A DNA stretch of 64,000 nt from Megamerina dolium (GCA_963854835.1 OY978525.1:104700417-104764416), one strand, 5' to 3'; positions 1 to 13,297 are shown, counted from the first letter of the stretch. Program-made: numbers and translations. The notes: a model not told the origin generated them from the sequence alone.

Positions 1-469
1 TATAAACATATTTACATACTCGTGTAGGTACTTAAGCACATGTACATATATGCATATGCGCAAAAGCATCAAAATCAGTGCCTCTAGATGACAAGCAGCT
101 GACACGCAGTACATATATGTATATGCTTTTACACCTGGACATATTTAAGCATGTATTTTAGGATATGCTGAGGTATGTACCATATGTATTTGTAACCCAC
201 AAGTATATGTACATATGATTGTGTGTTGGTCACTTTGCTGATTACATGAAATCAGCAAATTTGTCAAAAGCATTTTCGACCAAAAACCAAATCAAATACA
301 ACAACAGAGGCAGACACAAAAATGCCATAGAATAGGATTTTGACTTTTTACTATATTGTATATGTGAGATCATAGGATGAACATCAAACCCTTAACAGGT
401 CTTCTCTCCAAGCGACGAAATAAAATATGGACTCATTTAAGTGCATCTGTGACAATAAAAATTACTGAT
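1..469. other. Non-coding, AT-rich
   Basis: TACATATATG-like words typical of insect intergenic DNA. I see no gene. Confidence 0.5.
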
Positions 470-1035
470 GAAAAAGTTGCCAGAGTTGATCATCATCCTC
501 GAAAAGAGCTGAAGTCATATTTATGAACAAATTATAAAGGAATGCATAAAAATGTTGCATATTTCAAGGGGATATATTTGCTTTTTATGTGCTGTGTTCT
601 TTTATGTTCTTCGTATAAAGATTTTGTCAAAGAATACCCCTAGTAAAATTTTCTGGCAAATAATTTTCTAAAACATTTTAACCCACTAGCGATCTCCTAA
701 ATGCCATTTTATTCATACTCTTTAAATAAGGAGTCAAAATGACCCTTTTGTGACATAGCTAACGGGTTAAAGTATTCTACAAAATTATTCCTCGTGAAAT
801 TTCACTATATATACCCAAACAACATATTTCACTACGAAATGATTTTAACCCTTTTTTCGACTTATTCTAAAAACATACAGACAAAAAATTGCAAATTTAA
901 TATGGCCATTGAAAAAATTGAATTGAATTTTTATTGCAAAAGAAATTGGATTGAGAATGGAAAAATATTTGAAGATTTTACTATATGAATCGAGGTCTTT
1001 CATCCTAAGTTGAAATCATTGCAAGGAAAGCATAT
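470..1035 (+). repeat. Dispersed repeat with TTAA-bounded core, copy 1
   Basis: Shares with copies 2 and 3, in order: CCTCGAAAAGAGCT, ATGAACAAATTATAAA, ATGCATAAAAATGTTGCATATTTCAAGGGG, AGATTTTGTC, a core from TTAACCCACTAGCG to CTAACGGGTTAA (678-770), TTCCTCGTGAAATTTCACTATAT and AGGTCTTTCATCCTAAGTTG. The core has inverted ends (CCC…GGG) inside TTAA, as in piggyBac-type elements, but I see no transposase. The short 794-988 open stretch lies in this repeat and is not convincing as a gene. Confidence 0.7.
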
Positions 1036-1141
1036 AAAACAATATATTTACATTTTACACAATTAGGATCCTTTAGTGCGAACGCCCAATCTAAATCCGA
1101 TTCAAATGTGTTTTTCAGCATATTGTTTACTACACGTTGCT

Positions 1142-1204
1142 AATATATCTATATCTATATATATATATATATATATATAGATATATATAGATATATATAT
1201 ATAT

Positions 1205-1297
<93 letters not shown>
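1142..1297. repeat. AT and TATATAG microsatellite
   Basis: About 155 bp of alternating AT with embedded ATAG units at the left end. The apparent frame of repeated IY codons on the minus strand is an artefact of the repeat. Confidence 0.95.
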
Positions 1298-1301
<4 letters not shown>

Positions 1302-1967
1302 ATATGTACTTCAAGATACTAATACATACTCGCACATACTCGTATGCTTCTCATCAACAAATTGCGTTTAATAATATAATCTCACTAATTATACTTGACC
1401 ACGTCTCAACACAAAGTTTCATGTCCTTCATAGCACTAACAACAAATATCAATTAACTTTAATATACATACATACGTACAGCTGCTTGAACGTATTGTAC
1501 ATAAATATTTAGTACATATATATATAGGTATAATATTAATACGATAAGCTCTCATGCCTATATTCACATTTTAATTGATAATTTGAGTTACATGAACAAC
1601 ATTCATTGCGAATAAATTGTTCAAGTTTTGCCCAATAAGTATTTTAGTATTAAATAGAATTTTTCTACAGGTTTTCTAAGATTCTGTATTGACATGTAAT
1701 TAATGAATTAATGAAAATAATAATAAAATAATATTGACTTTATATGGTCAATGCACCTCAAGTTAATTGATATTTTAGCTTCTCCATCCATCTCCATCTA
1801 CTAGTAATTAAAGATAACAAAAATTGCATAAAATTTGAAATGTTGATTTTTTAATATTTAATATCTGGTTTTTTTCTTTTTTTTTGCGGGTAAGGATGTA
1901 ACAAATGTTGCTGTTGCTGGTATAATTGCTATTCATGTCACTGATGTTACTGCTACTGAAAATATTC

Positions 1968-2385
1968 CTAGAAACAACCGTGGACGCTGAGTATCTGCGT
2001 AAGATAGAAATCCGTATCGCCGTGCTTCCTTCTCACCCACTGCTGCACGGGCACTGAATAAGCTTGTATGCCCAGCGGCCTTTGTGTGATTCTTCCCATC
2101 TTTTTTGCCACTTTGTAATTGATCGCGCGCGTTCCGGCCCTTTTCTGCTCTGGCGTCGGTTTCACTCCTTGCCTAATGTACAGAAAACTCAGCTCTGTCT
2201 CGTGGATATTGACTGGCATTTTTTCGGCGATAACACATACTGCATCGTCCGATACATTTCTGCATGCGCATGCAGCTCGTAATGCGCTGCATCTGTGTGA
2301 CTGGACAGCCTCAGTTCAATTTCTTAGCTTCTGCCCATATTGGCGCTGCATAAAATACAATAGAGTCCGCTACGGTTGAGGGTAG
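1968..2385 (-). mobile_element. R1/I-type non-LTR ORF2 fragment
   Basis: Minus-strand frames read through the end of a reverse transcriptase and beyond: VADSIVFYAAPIWAEA near 2350, a DDAVCVIAEKMPVNI-like block near 2230, and the 1968-2219 frame ending QQWVRRKHGDTDFYLTQILSVHGCF, which matches the WxxRxHGExxFYxTQxLTGHG motif that precedes the terminal zinc knuckle. The block is richer in GC than its surroundings. Both ends are missing. Confidence 0.82.
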
Positions 2386-2390
2386 GCGTC

Positions 2391-3899
2391 TTTGTTTACC
2401 TTCATATACGTGTATATATGTGTGTATATGTTAGTATATGCATATATATAAGAAAATACTCTAATAGCAATTCCTTCCTCCCTCCCTCTCTATCTTGGTT
2501 TATTAGTTTTACAAGAAAACATTTTGATGACAATTTTAAAAATATTACAAACATGGTTTTGGCACAATAACAAAAGCAACTAGTCGAATTTTTCAAATTT
2601 AATTTAATATTATTGCAAAAAGTTAATTTTCTTGTCATGTGTTTATACGCTCATGCAGGTACTTTTATATTGGTTACGACTAGGTATTCGGTAATTTCGT
2701 GGCGTCATCATTAAATGTCACACATTTTGTCGTTACCAATTTTATGATTTTCGCTTATTTGATATTTATTTTATTTTTATTTTTACTAAACGTTATAGTA
2801 CAGACTCGTATAGACGTAGTTATCAATATGTACTCGTAAAAGTCGAATTTCACTACTGCTATTGCTATTGCAACGAATGGGTTGAAGTGTGTGTATATTC
2901 CTCACCACCCACCTTACTTCACCCCTGCATGTATTCATATGTGTACGTTGTGTATATACATATATTATATTATTGTATTGAAGTAGTCGTTATAAAATTT
3001 ATATTTTTCAATTAACGAGTGAAAATTTTACGCTTTATTTCGTTCGAATGTAATAAATTTCATTTCCAAATGACTTTGGTTTCTTAACGATTCTTAATTT
3101 TCGGTTACACATCTTTTATTCCCCATTGTTGTTGATGCGTATGAGTAACGAACGAATTGTTGCATCACATGGCATGGTTGGTTGACTACTTATTCACTTA
3201 TTTTAACAGATGATATTTGGCTGATGCTGTTGTTATTACATTGTTATGGCTTTTGTTAATTTTATTGGTTGTTTGGCTTTGTTCGTTTGTTCATTGGCTT
3301 ATTGGTACGAATGCGTGCAATTGATAGCTGTAGTATACTATAATTGATTATGCTGTTTTTATGCTATTTTATTTTACTATTGTACATATAATATATATTT
3401 CGATAGTATATATACTGATATATATTAAGATGATTCAGAATTTTTTTGAGAATTTTATTGAAATTTCCAATACAAGAATACGATATAATACAAAATCAGA
3501 TTACTTGGGGACTTTTAATTAAAATATAAGCGGAGTGACTAATACTTTATTGAAAGAAGACTTGAATTTCGTGAGTTAAATATATACGTATTAGAAATGC
3601 GGTTTGAAAAGTAGTCCGCTTATGCAAGAAAACATCAATTTTTTATTGAAATTCAATTTATTCCTCAACAATATTTACTTTTCGATCGATACATTTCGTT
3701 CAATGGTTCTGCAATGTTTTAATACACTTCGACTAATAAGAATTGTTGGGTGTTTTATTCAACAAAAATATATTTCCACCAGTTCATTTCATCATGCGTG
3801 AAACAGCAGAATAGAGAAGTGCATATAATATTATCCTTGTGTTGTTTTTGGTGAAAAACTGTTCGCCAAATTCGTTTCACGGGTATCTCATACAACAGA
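2391..3899. other. Non-coding, AT-rich
   Basis: Only short chance frames; no splice-bounded exon or repeat family recognised. Confidence 0.5.
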
Positions 3900-4970
3900 A
3901 ACCAATACTTTCTCGGGTGTTAGGCCAATTCTGGCCTAACACTGAGAAGACGCTGAGGTGGAGGCTTTATTGGACGAATACCCATGTCAAATTCAAAATG
4001 AGCTTGCTGAGTTTTTGAAAGTGACTCGACAACCGATTTCATTGCGTCTAAAGAACATTGTTATATTCCGTTGGTATGGGAAATTGGTTCCATATGAACT
4101 GAAACCGGAGACATTGGAAGGCGATTTCATCACTGGCTACGAAAAAAGGATTTTTTGCGATAATTCTAAGTGCAAAAAATCATTTGTGAGACATGACCAA
4201 CCAGCCAAATCAACTCAAAAGTCGAATATCCTCAGTTCGAAGATTATGGTTTGCACCTGGTGAGATGAGAAGAGTATGGGCGTATTATGAGCGGCTAAAT
4301 TGGCCGCAATGGGTTACCAGACACAAGTCATTAATTTGATCAAATATGTTGCGCAACCCCGTAAAACTTACTTGCAATATAGCAAAGAAGAAGTTTTACC
4401 CCCTCCGCCGTGTAACCCAAATATTTCCCTTTCTGACAACCAGTTTCTTTGTGGTGGAATGCCTTGTCCAGTATACGATTCATTTCAATTAAACGTATGA
4501 AAAATTGTGTCGATATATTCTCGGTCTCGAAAGATGAGTGATGCTTTGTACCTTGTGCGATAAGAAAGTTATGGATGTATTACGAGCATCTAAAATCTAT
4601 TAAAACAATTAACGGATATCGTTACCGACAACATTTAATCGAATTGAAGCAAGCATTGAACTAAAAATGAACGCAATAAGCTACCAGACACAAGTCATTA
4701 ATTTGATCAAATATATTGCGCAACCCCATAAAACGTACTTGCAAGATAGCAGAGACGAAGTTTTAACCCCTCCGCCGTGTAATCCAAACATTGTCCCATC
4801 TGACAACCAGTTTCTTTGTAGAATGCCATGTCCAGAATATGCTTCATTTCAGTTGAACGTGTCAAAAATTGAGTTGATATGTTCTTGGTCTCAAAAAATG
4901 AATGGTTCTATTGGGACTAAAATCATGTGCTCTCTTAAAGTTGGGCAACAGCTGTAGCTTCCTTTAAATC
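3900..4970 (+). mobile_element. Mariner relic with duplicated C-terminal part
   Basis: The frame 3958-4263 resembles the N-terminal half of a mariner transposase (DEYPCQIQNELAEFLKVTRQPISLRLK, then VPYELKPETLE). The frames 4300-4500 and 4667-4957 both encode the same C-terminal block (KTYLQ…EEVLPPPPCNPNI…SDNQFLC), a decayed form of the usual YLETLKWEVLPHPPYSPDIAPSDYHLF region. The block is thus present twice, about 370 bp apart. A perfect 11-bp hairpin (3917-3942) lies at the 5' edge. I found no terminal repeats. Confidence 0.8.
3917..3942. repeat. Perfect 11-bp hairpin
   Basis: GTGTTAGGCCA at 3917-3927 and TGGCCTAACAC at 3932-3942 form a perfect stem with the loop ATTC at the 5' edge of the mariner relic. 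Confidence 0.8.
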
Positions 4971-4979
4971 TTTTAAAAT

Positions 4980-5270
4980 ATCCTAATGCATTCAGTATTT
5001 TTAATCCACAGCTTTTTTATGGACCATTTCTGGAGTGACTGGTCGCCAATCATAAAAAATTTGGCTCATTCAGCTATGTTCAAATTCAGTTATTCAATAT
5101 TTTATTGCTGGCATCAAAGATGCAGATTCTTCATAAACATTGTTCAATCGTTCACTTTGTCGTGTTGGTTGCCCATTATTAAAAATGCTCGTACGATCAC
5201 GTTCAAATTCTGTTCTTCAATAATTTATTATTGACTGCGAAAATGCAGATTTGCCATAGACACTCTTCAA
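4980..5270. repeat. Imperfect direct duplication after the mariner relic
   Basis: Two copies of a unit of about 115 bp follow each other. Shared landmarks are TTGCCCATTAT or CGCCAATCAT, then CAAATTC, then AATGCAGATT or GATGCAGATTC, then TTCAAT. Origin unknown. Confidence 0.45.
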
Positions 5271-7779
5271 TTTAGTCTCGATGCCATTTTCTGTATAAAA
5301 AAATTAAACATTGCACGACATTCGATTATATTCATTTTCGTAAAATGGGAAAAATTGCTCACTTTCAATAGCTGTCAAATATGAAGTGAATGGCATCGAT
5401 GACTAAAACTTTCAGCGTTATTATTTGAACGATACGAACAGTATTTAATCAAAATAGTGGAGCGATTTATTACCCACGCTTTCGAACAACATTGGCATAT
5501 ACCTGAAACATAGTATTAAATAAAAAAAATTGTCAAGTTACGGCTAGTACTTTATGTAAGATATAAAATGTATGACATTTTTGTTTCTATATTAAGTGAA
5601 ACCGAAGCATTTAGATGGCAAATTATTACTGTCGAAAGAATTGCCAATTGTTTAAACAATTTTAAGGAATATAGCGTGAAATTCACAATATTGTAACATA
5701 TAAACAAATGCAAATGCTTGTATTTATTTATCTGTGCATATGTAAAATTTGTTTCACCACAAAATATTTACATTGGAAAAATATATAGAAAAAGCAAATT
5801 AAAAAAAAAAACAAAAAATGTTGAAAAGTAAAATACAACTGATAAAATTCTATAAATATTAATAACATTTACATACACTAAAAACCAGGTAACTACTTCT
5901 ATCATGGATAGCATAACGAAATTGTTTTGTCGAATAATTTAAATTCTAATTATGATTGTAATAATGTAAATGAAAAAAACTATATACTATATACATACAT
6001 TCGACATAGTTTAATTAACATATTTATACCGATATAAAATGGATTTTATATTCATTCATGGCATTGAAGTGTTCACCCTCTAAAAATTATCCAGTATTTA
6101 CATACGTATAGAATAAACGATATGAATTAATAATTTAGTACCTATCTATGTTACTTGTATGTGGTCATTATAATAAATAATAAATTTTATTACCATGATT
6201 ATGAGTCGATTAAGTCAATAAGTATTGAGTTATGGAAGTCACTCCAATTTATAATCCCTCTTCTACGTTTGTAGTATATCATTTGATCAATTTTTATATT
6301 TTTTAATATAATTTTTAGTATTTTCGTTTTAAATTTTAATTATTCATCGCTATATAATTTAATGTTTACAATCACAATTTACTTGACATACTACTAATAT
6401 GTGTACTCCATTGTTATATACATCCAATTTTTTAATACACTTTATTTATTATAACCATTAATAAAATACGAACGCGTTAAACTAATTGCATTACATCAAA
6501 AATTTTGCTATTAAAAGTCAATAACCATCAAAATATTTCCGTAAAAGTTCACAGTTTTATTGTAAGTATGTACATTTATTTGCTGAATAGCTTGGCTTGT
6601 CTGGTTTCGATGTTGATTTCAGTTGATGATGTTAGTAAGAGTAATAGTATTTTCACTATTACTAAACCTTTACTATTCACGCACACATCAATTACATACC
6701 CATATGTAAAAGAGCTATCACTATAAGACTTTTCATATGATTGTTATAGCATTCCCATAAATTTTACGTTAAAAAGTGATATTAATTTTTTTAATATGTA
6801 TACTTATTGCAAAATTAGAATAAATAATTTATAGGGAAATTTCACAAATAAATAAAAATTAATAATTCTCAATGGACTAGAATCTGTTTCGAAAATATTG
6901 AAAGAAAAAAATATTATTTCTAGACACTTAACCATTTTCTAAAGAAATATCTGAATAATATTATTACATGTATGATAATTTCTTTACGTAGTGACGTCAT
7001 TCGTGTACATGTACAATTTATTTACAATATTTTTAAAAAATCAGAGTACACATTCTTTATTTTTCAAATTCAAGAATATCTTGAAAATACGAACAATCTA
7101 TTATTACACTAACCATATGAACCGGCTCAGCAAAAGAAAATTATTTCATAGAATACGTTGCCTATGACTTCATCAAAAATTGTATCGAAAGCGAAAAATA
7201 TTGTGAAAATATATTATGTTGCATCACTGCACTTCACTGTCTCTAAGGAAACTAATCCGGAATTAATCTGTTAAGGTATCAATCGTAGAATAATTAGTTG
7301 CCGATCAATCTCTTTAGAGATGAATTGGCGATCAATTTTTAAATTACTTAATATATTTACAGATATTTATCGATATTTTGCAATCGTTGATTTTGCAATG
7401 ACAAATACATATTTATTTGTAAAGAGTGATTTGTTGGGAAAATAGCTTTCTTAATTTCCGTAGTTCATGTATTGGAGACTAGTCTCTCATTGTATCCGAT
7501 CTGGTATAAAAGGGTACAATTAATCTCTTCTATATATGCGTTTATATAGATATTCCCCAATGAATTATTGCCTTGTGACTTGAGGCTGTTAGGAATTTTC
7601 GTCAATTAATTCCAAATGTTGCATTCAAATTAAATCTAAATTTTATAAATTTTTATAAGAAGAATGTCCATATGATCGATTTTCTGTTTATTTTTAGAAG
7701 TGCACCGCCATATATAATAAATTTAGCCATGTATTATCTGTCAAACTATCTGATAGTACCAAAATTGTCAAGACGATAT
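5271..7779. other. Non-coding, AT-rich
   Basis: 2.5 kb without a credible frame, RNA gene or element. Runs of A/T and scattered TATATA words only. Confidence 0.5.
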
Positions 7780-8880
7780 CATAAATGGGTGAAATAGGAT
7801 AAAAACCACACCTACCTCACATAAAAAAAATATTTTGATGAACAGGGTGTTTTCATACTTTCCATCTCAAAATGTAAAGTTGTCAAACTGAAACTCGTTG
7901 CATACAATTATATGTACGAAGTAATCGATATATTCGAAAATGGGCTGGATCAGATAAAAGGCAAGCATACCTCACGTACAAAAGTATGTATATTATTGAA
8001 AGGGCATTTTTACACTTTTCGCACGAAAATAAAAAGTGATTGCGCTAAAACACTATGCGTACGATTATATTCACTAGTAAATAGACATATTGAAAAATAA
8101 GCTGAATCGGATATAACCCACACCAACCTTCGATACAAACTCATACGCTTCCAAAGAATGGATGGGTCTACATCTCGGAAGCACTCGACGACTCGATCAA
8201 GGTACATTCAACGAAGCAGAATACGATAATGCTTTTGTACGGAACCAAAACAAAGCATTTACGTAATTTTGCTGCTACAACAACTACTAGTACTATTAAC
8301 TCATGTATCCTTATAAAGTTTTTCAAACTTTGCGCATTAAAAAATATTAAGCGATCTAGCTGAAACTCGATGTATACATTTATATTCACTAACAAATAAA
8401 TATACTCAAAAAATGGGCCAAATTGAACGAAAATCCCGTCGAATTTCCATATAAAAGTATGTTCATAAATGCGAGCTTTCACACTTTGCATACGAAAATA
8501 TAAAGCTATTGAACTCAGTGCATACAAATATTCTCACTAACATATAGATATGCCCAAAAGAGAGTCAAATTGGCTAAAAGACACACAACATCCCATATAA
8601 AAGTAGCTTGTTGAAAGGATGTCCTCACACTTTGCGAATGAAAATATAAAGTTGTCGAGCTAAACCTCAAAGCATATGGATCATATTTACTAATAAATAG
8701 ACATAATGGAAAAAAGACTCTGAATCTGATAAAAACCACACCGATGTACAATGCAAACTTATGTTTCTGTAAATATTTTTTCACGCTTTCGGTATGGAAA
8801 TATGAAGTTATCAAATTGAAAATTACTACCTACGATTGCGTTTTAATAAATGCGGTTGAAAATGATCGTAATTAGATGGA
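7780..8880. repeat. Degenerate tandem array, unit about 155 bp
   Basis: A recurring landmark of the form CACACTTTGCG-ACGAAAATATAAAG-TGTC appears at about 7852, 8010, 8322, 8480, 8625 and 8785. Spacings are close to 150-160 bp, with one double-length gap. It is each time followed by AACTCGNTGCATAC-like, TTCACTAA(C/T)AAATAGA and AAAAATGGGC blocks. Open stretches on both strands here (7912-8100, 8168-8527, 8515-8814) are by-products of the repeat. Confidence 0.72.
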
Positions 8881-8937
8881 AATCATGCCATCTTATGCGC
8901 AAACGTTAAGTTTTCCAATTGTGCCCAAAGCATTATT

Positions 8938-9113
8938 AGTTTGTGAGTAAGTATATTATAAGATTGTAACTAGTTACAGTACTGGTTGACCAGTAGTCAG
9001 TTTGACTATAGATAATATTCTGAATAGTTTGTGAGTAAGAATATTACAAGATTGTAACTAGTTACAGTACTGGTTGACCAGTAGTCAATTTGACTATAGA
9101 TAATATTCCGAAA
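8938..9113. repeat. 88-bp tandem duplication containing palindromes
   Basis: Copies at 8938-9025 and 9026-9113 differ at only a few positions. Each contains the perfect palindrome TGTAACTAGTTACA and the inverted repeat ACTGG-TTGA-CCAGT. Confidence 0.88.
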
Positions 9114-10769
9114 TTATATATAAACTATTATATATTATACTGTCAATTATACTGTTTGCAATGATGGAACTTTCATGCATTTACTAATATTTACTACTGT
9201 CAGTATTGGCGCCGCCAACTCTGTGTGTATGTGTGTGGTATGTTTGAGTATTTTACTACCCAGCAAAAGTTTACAACATCTGTACTATGTATGTATTTAT
9301 GTGTGTAATATAGTAACTTACATCTACCCACTAAATTTTAATATAATCTCTCCCTTGTATACATATACAAATAACATTTAAAATTGTTAATTGATTACAG
9401 ACACATTGAAGCGGATTAAAAACAATGCAATAAAAACAAAATAATAATTATAATAAAAACAATAACAACAAAAACAACAACAACAATAGTAGCGAAAACA
9501 ACATCACTAAAAGATACTTTAGCACTTTTACTACATACCGTACACAGATCCATACCAACATATAGTATGAGTACACAATTTTTAATCCACTTTATTTACA
9601 TTCACATACATACATATTCACTTATGTATGCTATAATACATATACGCACTTATTGAATTGTTAATTGATTTATAAATGGCAAATAAAAACTCAATAAATT
9701 TCCACTTTAGAGCAAGTGTTCATTAGGGTTGAATTGAACAAGTTTCAATGGTTATTTTTTTATGTTTTTATTACCCCACACTAACAATGAAGTTGGTACT
9801 ATGCGATACTATCATCACAACATCATCATTATAGCCATCAACCAATAATCAATTAAATAGTATTTGTACAATTTCAGCACCCTGTAAATATAAATGATTT
9901 TTCTTTTTTTTTTTTTCAATATGACATATTTTTTCTACATAGCATTCCATCGAAATAAAGCAACATTTTTATGCAATACATGTAATTAGTAACGAACAAT
10001 TTAAATGAATGGCAACATCAACAAACATTTGATGCTTTTCAAAGCAAATTACTTAATCGAGTGAGTTGTGCGTAAAAATGTGGGGAAACTCGCAAAAACA
10101 AAATTTTGTATTTTTTTTTTTATAAATATGAGTAAAATTGTTAAACAAAACACATACACTTTTATGCTCATACAAATGTACATACTGCCAAAGACATGTA
10201 CATATATCGTATGCGTATAATATGCAGCAGTTACTGTTGAAATTGAAAGAGCTCAACATAATCAGAGAAGATAGACGGAACGAGTAAGAAATCAAATCAC
10301 GTACGAATCAAATGTGGAGAAAAAATAAAAGTTACTCATTCAAACACACACACACACAGTGAAGTATACATCTTTTACACTCATATATTATACGATTCCA
10401 ATGAAATATATCCTCTAGGAAAATTATGATCCTTTGAAACATATCACATTTTGCTTAGGTTTCAAAGAGTTTTTTAGTAATTTTAATATTACCATTTCAT
10501 TGAGTGAAATGATCAAAGATGTAATCGGTTAATTTTTTATTATTCAATATTCAATTCTTAAATTAAAAAATCAAAAATTAGCATTCTATGTCACTACGTT
10601 ATTTTCAAATGTTATGTTTTGTGTGCGAACCTCAAAAATGACCACTTTTTTTTTTTGGTGATCAATGAAATAGACTCAAGGACTTAAAATGAATATAAAT
10701 TATAAAGTATTTCAAAAACATATTGTTAATTTGTAAATTTAAGTTAAAGTTGTAAATTCTAAAGCTTAA
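9114..10769. other. Non-coding, AT-rich
   Basis: AAC-rich stretch at about 9440-9500 and a short AC repeat at 10343. Nothing else recognised. Confidence 0.5.
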
Positions 10770-11560
10770 CTAATAATGTGTGTAGCCAACTTTGTAGGAA
10801 ATTAGTTCATAAATCCGTTCAGACATTGAATCGTAAAGGGACTTCAAAAGATTCAATGATAGCTCGATTTAATGATTCCACATCTGAAAATTGTATGCCA
10901 GATTCATGTTATATATTATATTGAGATCAGCTGAATATGGACGCCATTCCATTAAGGTAACATTTTGGTCCTTAATCCAGTGCTTTACCACACGAGCGGT
11001 ATATATGGGGGCATTATCATCTTGTAATATCCCTATCCCAAGTATTGGTCCAAAAATGTAAGAAAAATGTGGAAATGTTCTTTGGAGCATGTGACATTCA
11101 TTTTAGATGAATTGAATTGTATGTCAAATGAGCCGTAATATGATATGGCATCCCATACCATTACGCCCACATCTCGAATATGGTGACATGTCAAATAGAG
11201 TTTTTGCTTTCTCATGTCATGAAAGTAGTAGTTAAATCCAATTGGTCCAACCAAATTTTTCATTAGAAAAAATTATTTGCTACCATTCGGTCTTCCACGG
11301 CATGTAACTCCGAGCAATAACCCAACGGCCCTGCTTTCGAACGTCAGTGAGCGGTAGTTTAAAAAAAAAAATTTTTAATTTAAATCTCTTTTTATATTTT
11401 GATTTTCTTATCACTAGGCGTACGGTAGCTATGCTTGCATTTTTATTTCCAGATTTCAGCGAATTTTAACTACGGAGCAGCTTGAATTTGAGGCTGCACG
11501 CAGAATATTTCAAGTTTCGGAAGGCTTAAGTATTTTTCTATTAGTTTTTTCGTTCTGTTT
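10770..11560 (-). mobile_element. Tc1-like transposase relic
   Basis: On the minus strand the order is a region like SLKSGNKNASIATVR near 11460, PLTDVRKQGRWVIARSYMPW near 11330, GFNYYFHDMRKQK and GVMVWDAISYYGSFD in 11033-11263, then LQDDNAPIYTARVVKHW and WRPYSADLN in 10869-11090, and a terminal VGYTHY plus stop at 10770. This is the Tc1 order with the second catalytic aspartate (QDDNAPIHT type); the third position (SPDLNPIEN) reads ADLNIIYN. It has frameshifts and stops. I could not define terminal repeats. Confidence 0.88.
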
Positions 11561-11639
11561 TTTCATAATTTATTTGATTTCTTAAAAAATGACAATAGAC
11601 TGACTTTTAGAAATTGTTTCTGTTATCTGCCTTGTTGTA

Positions 11640-11800
11640 AGATTGCTATCTCAATAGACTAATATTTTTCGCCTTTCTGTATAAGTGCGATCGGGTTACG
11701 CTAGATGGTGATAGGATCGTACTAAATAAACTTTTCAGGCAGTTTTGTGATTGCTTGACTCAGTATTATTTGAGCACGAGTCAAAGGTGGACACCGGTAG
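11640..11800 (+). mobile_element. Fragment of a mariner 5' region
   Basis: CGCTAGATGGTGATAGGATCGTACTAAATAAA and TTTTGTGATTGCTTGACTCAGTATTATTTGAGCAC closely resemble bases about 16150-16245 of the mariner at 16066. This is therefore the 5' end of a second member of that family, cut off where repeat copy A begins. Confidence 0.7.
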
Positions 11801-11931
11801 AGAACTCTCTCGTTCGGAACCGGTTAAAATAACTAGGTTCATTCTAATATTGTCCAAAATTTAATATGCACTACAGTAATGGAAGAGCAGCTCAGCCAAA
11901 GAGCCCTTCGGGGCTTTAAGTACCACATATA
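11800..11931 (+). repeat. SINE-tail-like repeat, copy A
   Basis: Contains the family core CGTTCGGAACCGG, TCTAATATTGTCCAAAATTTAA, CAGTAATGGAAGAGCAGCTC and GAGCCCTTCGG. It abuts a mariner fragment whose downstream part is missing. Confidence 0.75.
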
Positions 11932-13297
11932 AGATTTTCTCCTGATGTTACTAACGAACAGGAGAAACAATAAATAGTTATTCAATTACACTGGGCAAAT
12001 AAATCTCTGTTAATCTTCAAGTTCTACCTAAAACGAAACTATCAGACATCTTAAATTGTGTCAACCAAATGAAATTGATAAAAGTATAATAATCACTTTA
12101 GCCCGAGATCCAACTATCCTCAACAAATATAGCCGGTGTATATAAGGTGCCATTCAAATTTATTCTTGTTTAAAAGTACAAAACCTAAGGTAATAGTAAT
12201 GATAGCAACAAGGTCGACAACGTCCTATTCATACCAGAAGAATTATCAAAATTAAGCAACAAATTTCCCATAGATTTGCATACTTTTTTTTGTTAAAAAA
12301 AAAAAATACAAATACATATATACATGACCAACCGCATTGCGAACTACTGTAATAAGAGAAAACCACAAAACCTCAGAAGCGAAGAACCGTCATTCACATC
12401 TTTGTAAAACAACCAGCCAATCAGCTGTCATTTATATGTACAAGTTAGTAAATCAGTCAGTTAGTCAGTTAGTCTGACAAGCAAATGTTAAATGTGGCAG
12501 CATCGAAAATACATACTGTTAAAGTATAGTTGAAAACAGTCCAAAACAAAATTCCAATTACTCAGATCAATATCAAGAGCACCACAGGAAAAGATCTCTC
12601 CTCTCAGCAGGAAACTCATACCTATGGAAAGACATTTATACATAGAAATTCATAGAGCTAAGTTTTTGAGATTCCCTCATTCAACTACACTATCTATCTA
12701 TCATAAGTAAACACACGTAGGTACGTTTATATGGACACATATGTACACATACATATGTATTTACATATATGATATATCCATACTATATGTATTTACGTAT
12801 AAGTGAATAGAGCAGGAAAAACCTGATAAGCATTTTAAGCAGCAATTATTCACTTGATTCCAGCAACAACAGACACGAGGCATACATTTTAATTGTAGCT
12901 CCTTCGACTAAGGTGCCTTCAGTACGAACGAAATCAATGACACATACACACACATACGCTGATATAAGCAAATATAACATATATTGATCTAGTGATAGCA
13001 CAAAATGGGAATAGTCTTCTTGTTATATAGTATTTTGTTTTTGTATCATGTCCACTAGTTTTTATTCATTTTGAAAAGTTTGATGAAATTGATTATTTGA
13101 TGCGAAATCAAACAGTCATATGCCATTAACATCATCATTGTGTTTATGTCGGATTTTTCATTAGAATCTATTGTTGATAGAAAGCCATTTCTAGCTGCCA
13201 GTAAGCGGTCATATTCCAAGAGGTTTAACTAAAGCATCTATTGTATGATGAATGATTCTAACTTAGGATGAAAGCGTGAATCTAGGTCGTTAGAGGT
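11932..13297. other. Non-coding
   Basis: No frame or repeat that I can support. Confidence 0.45.

Noticed and set aside
1102..1335. Minus-strand frame of repeated Ile-Tyr codons
   Set aside because: It is the alternating AT microsatellite read as codons; no other coding evidence.
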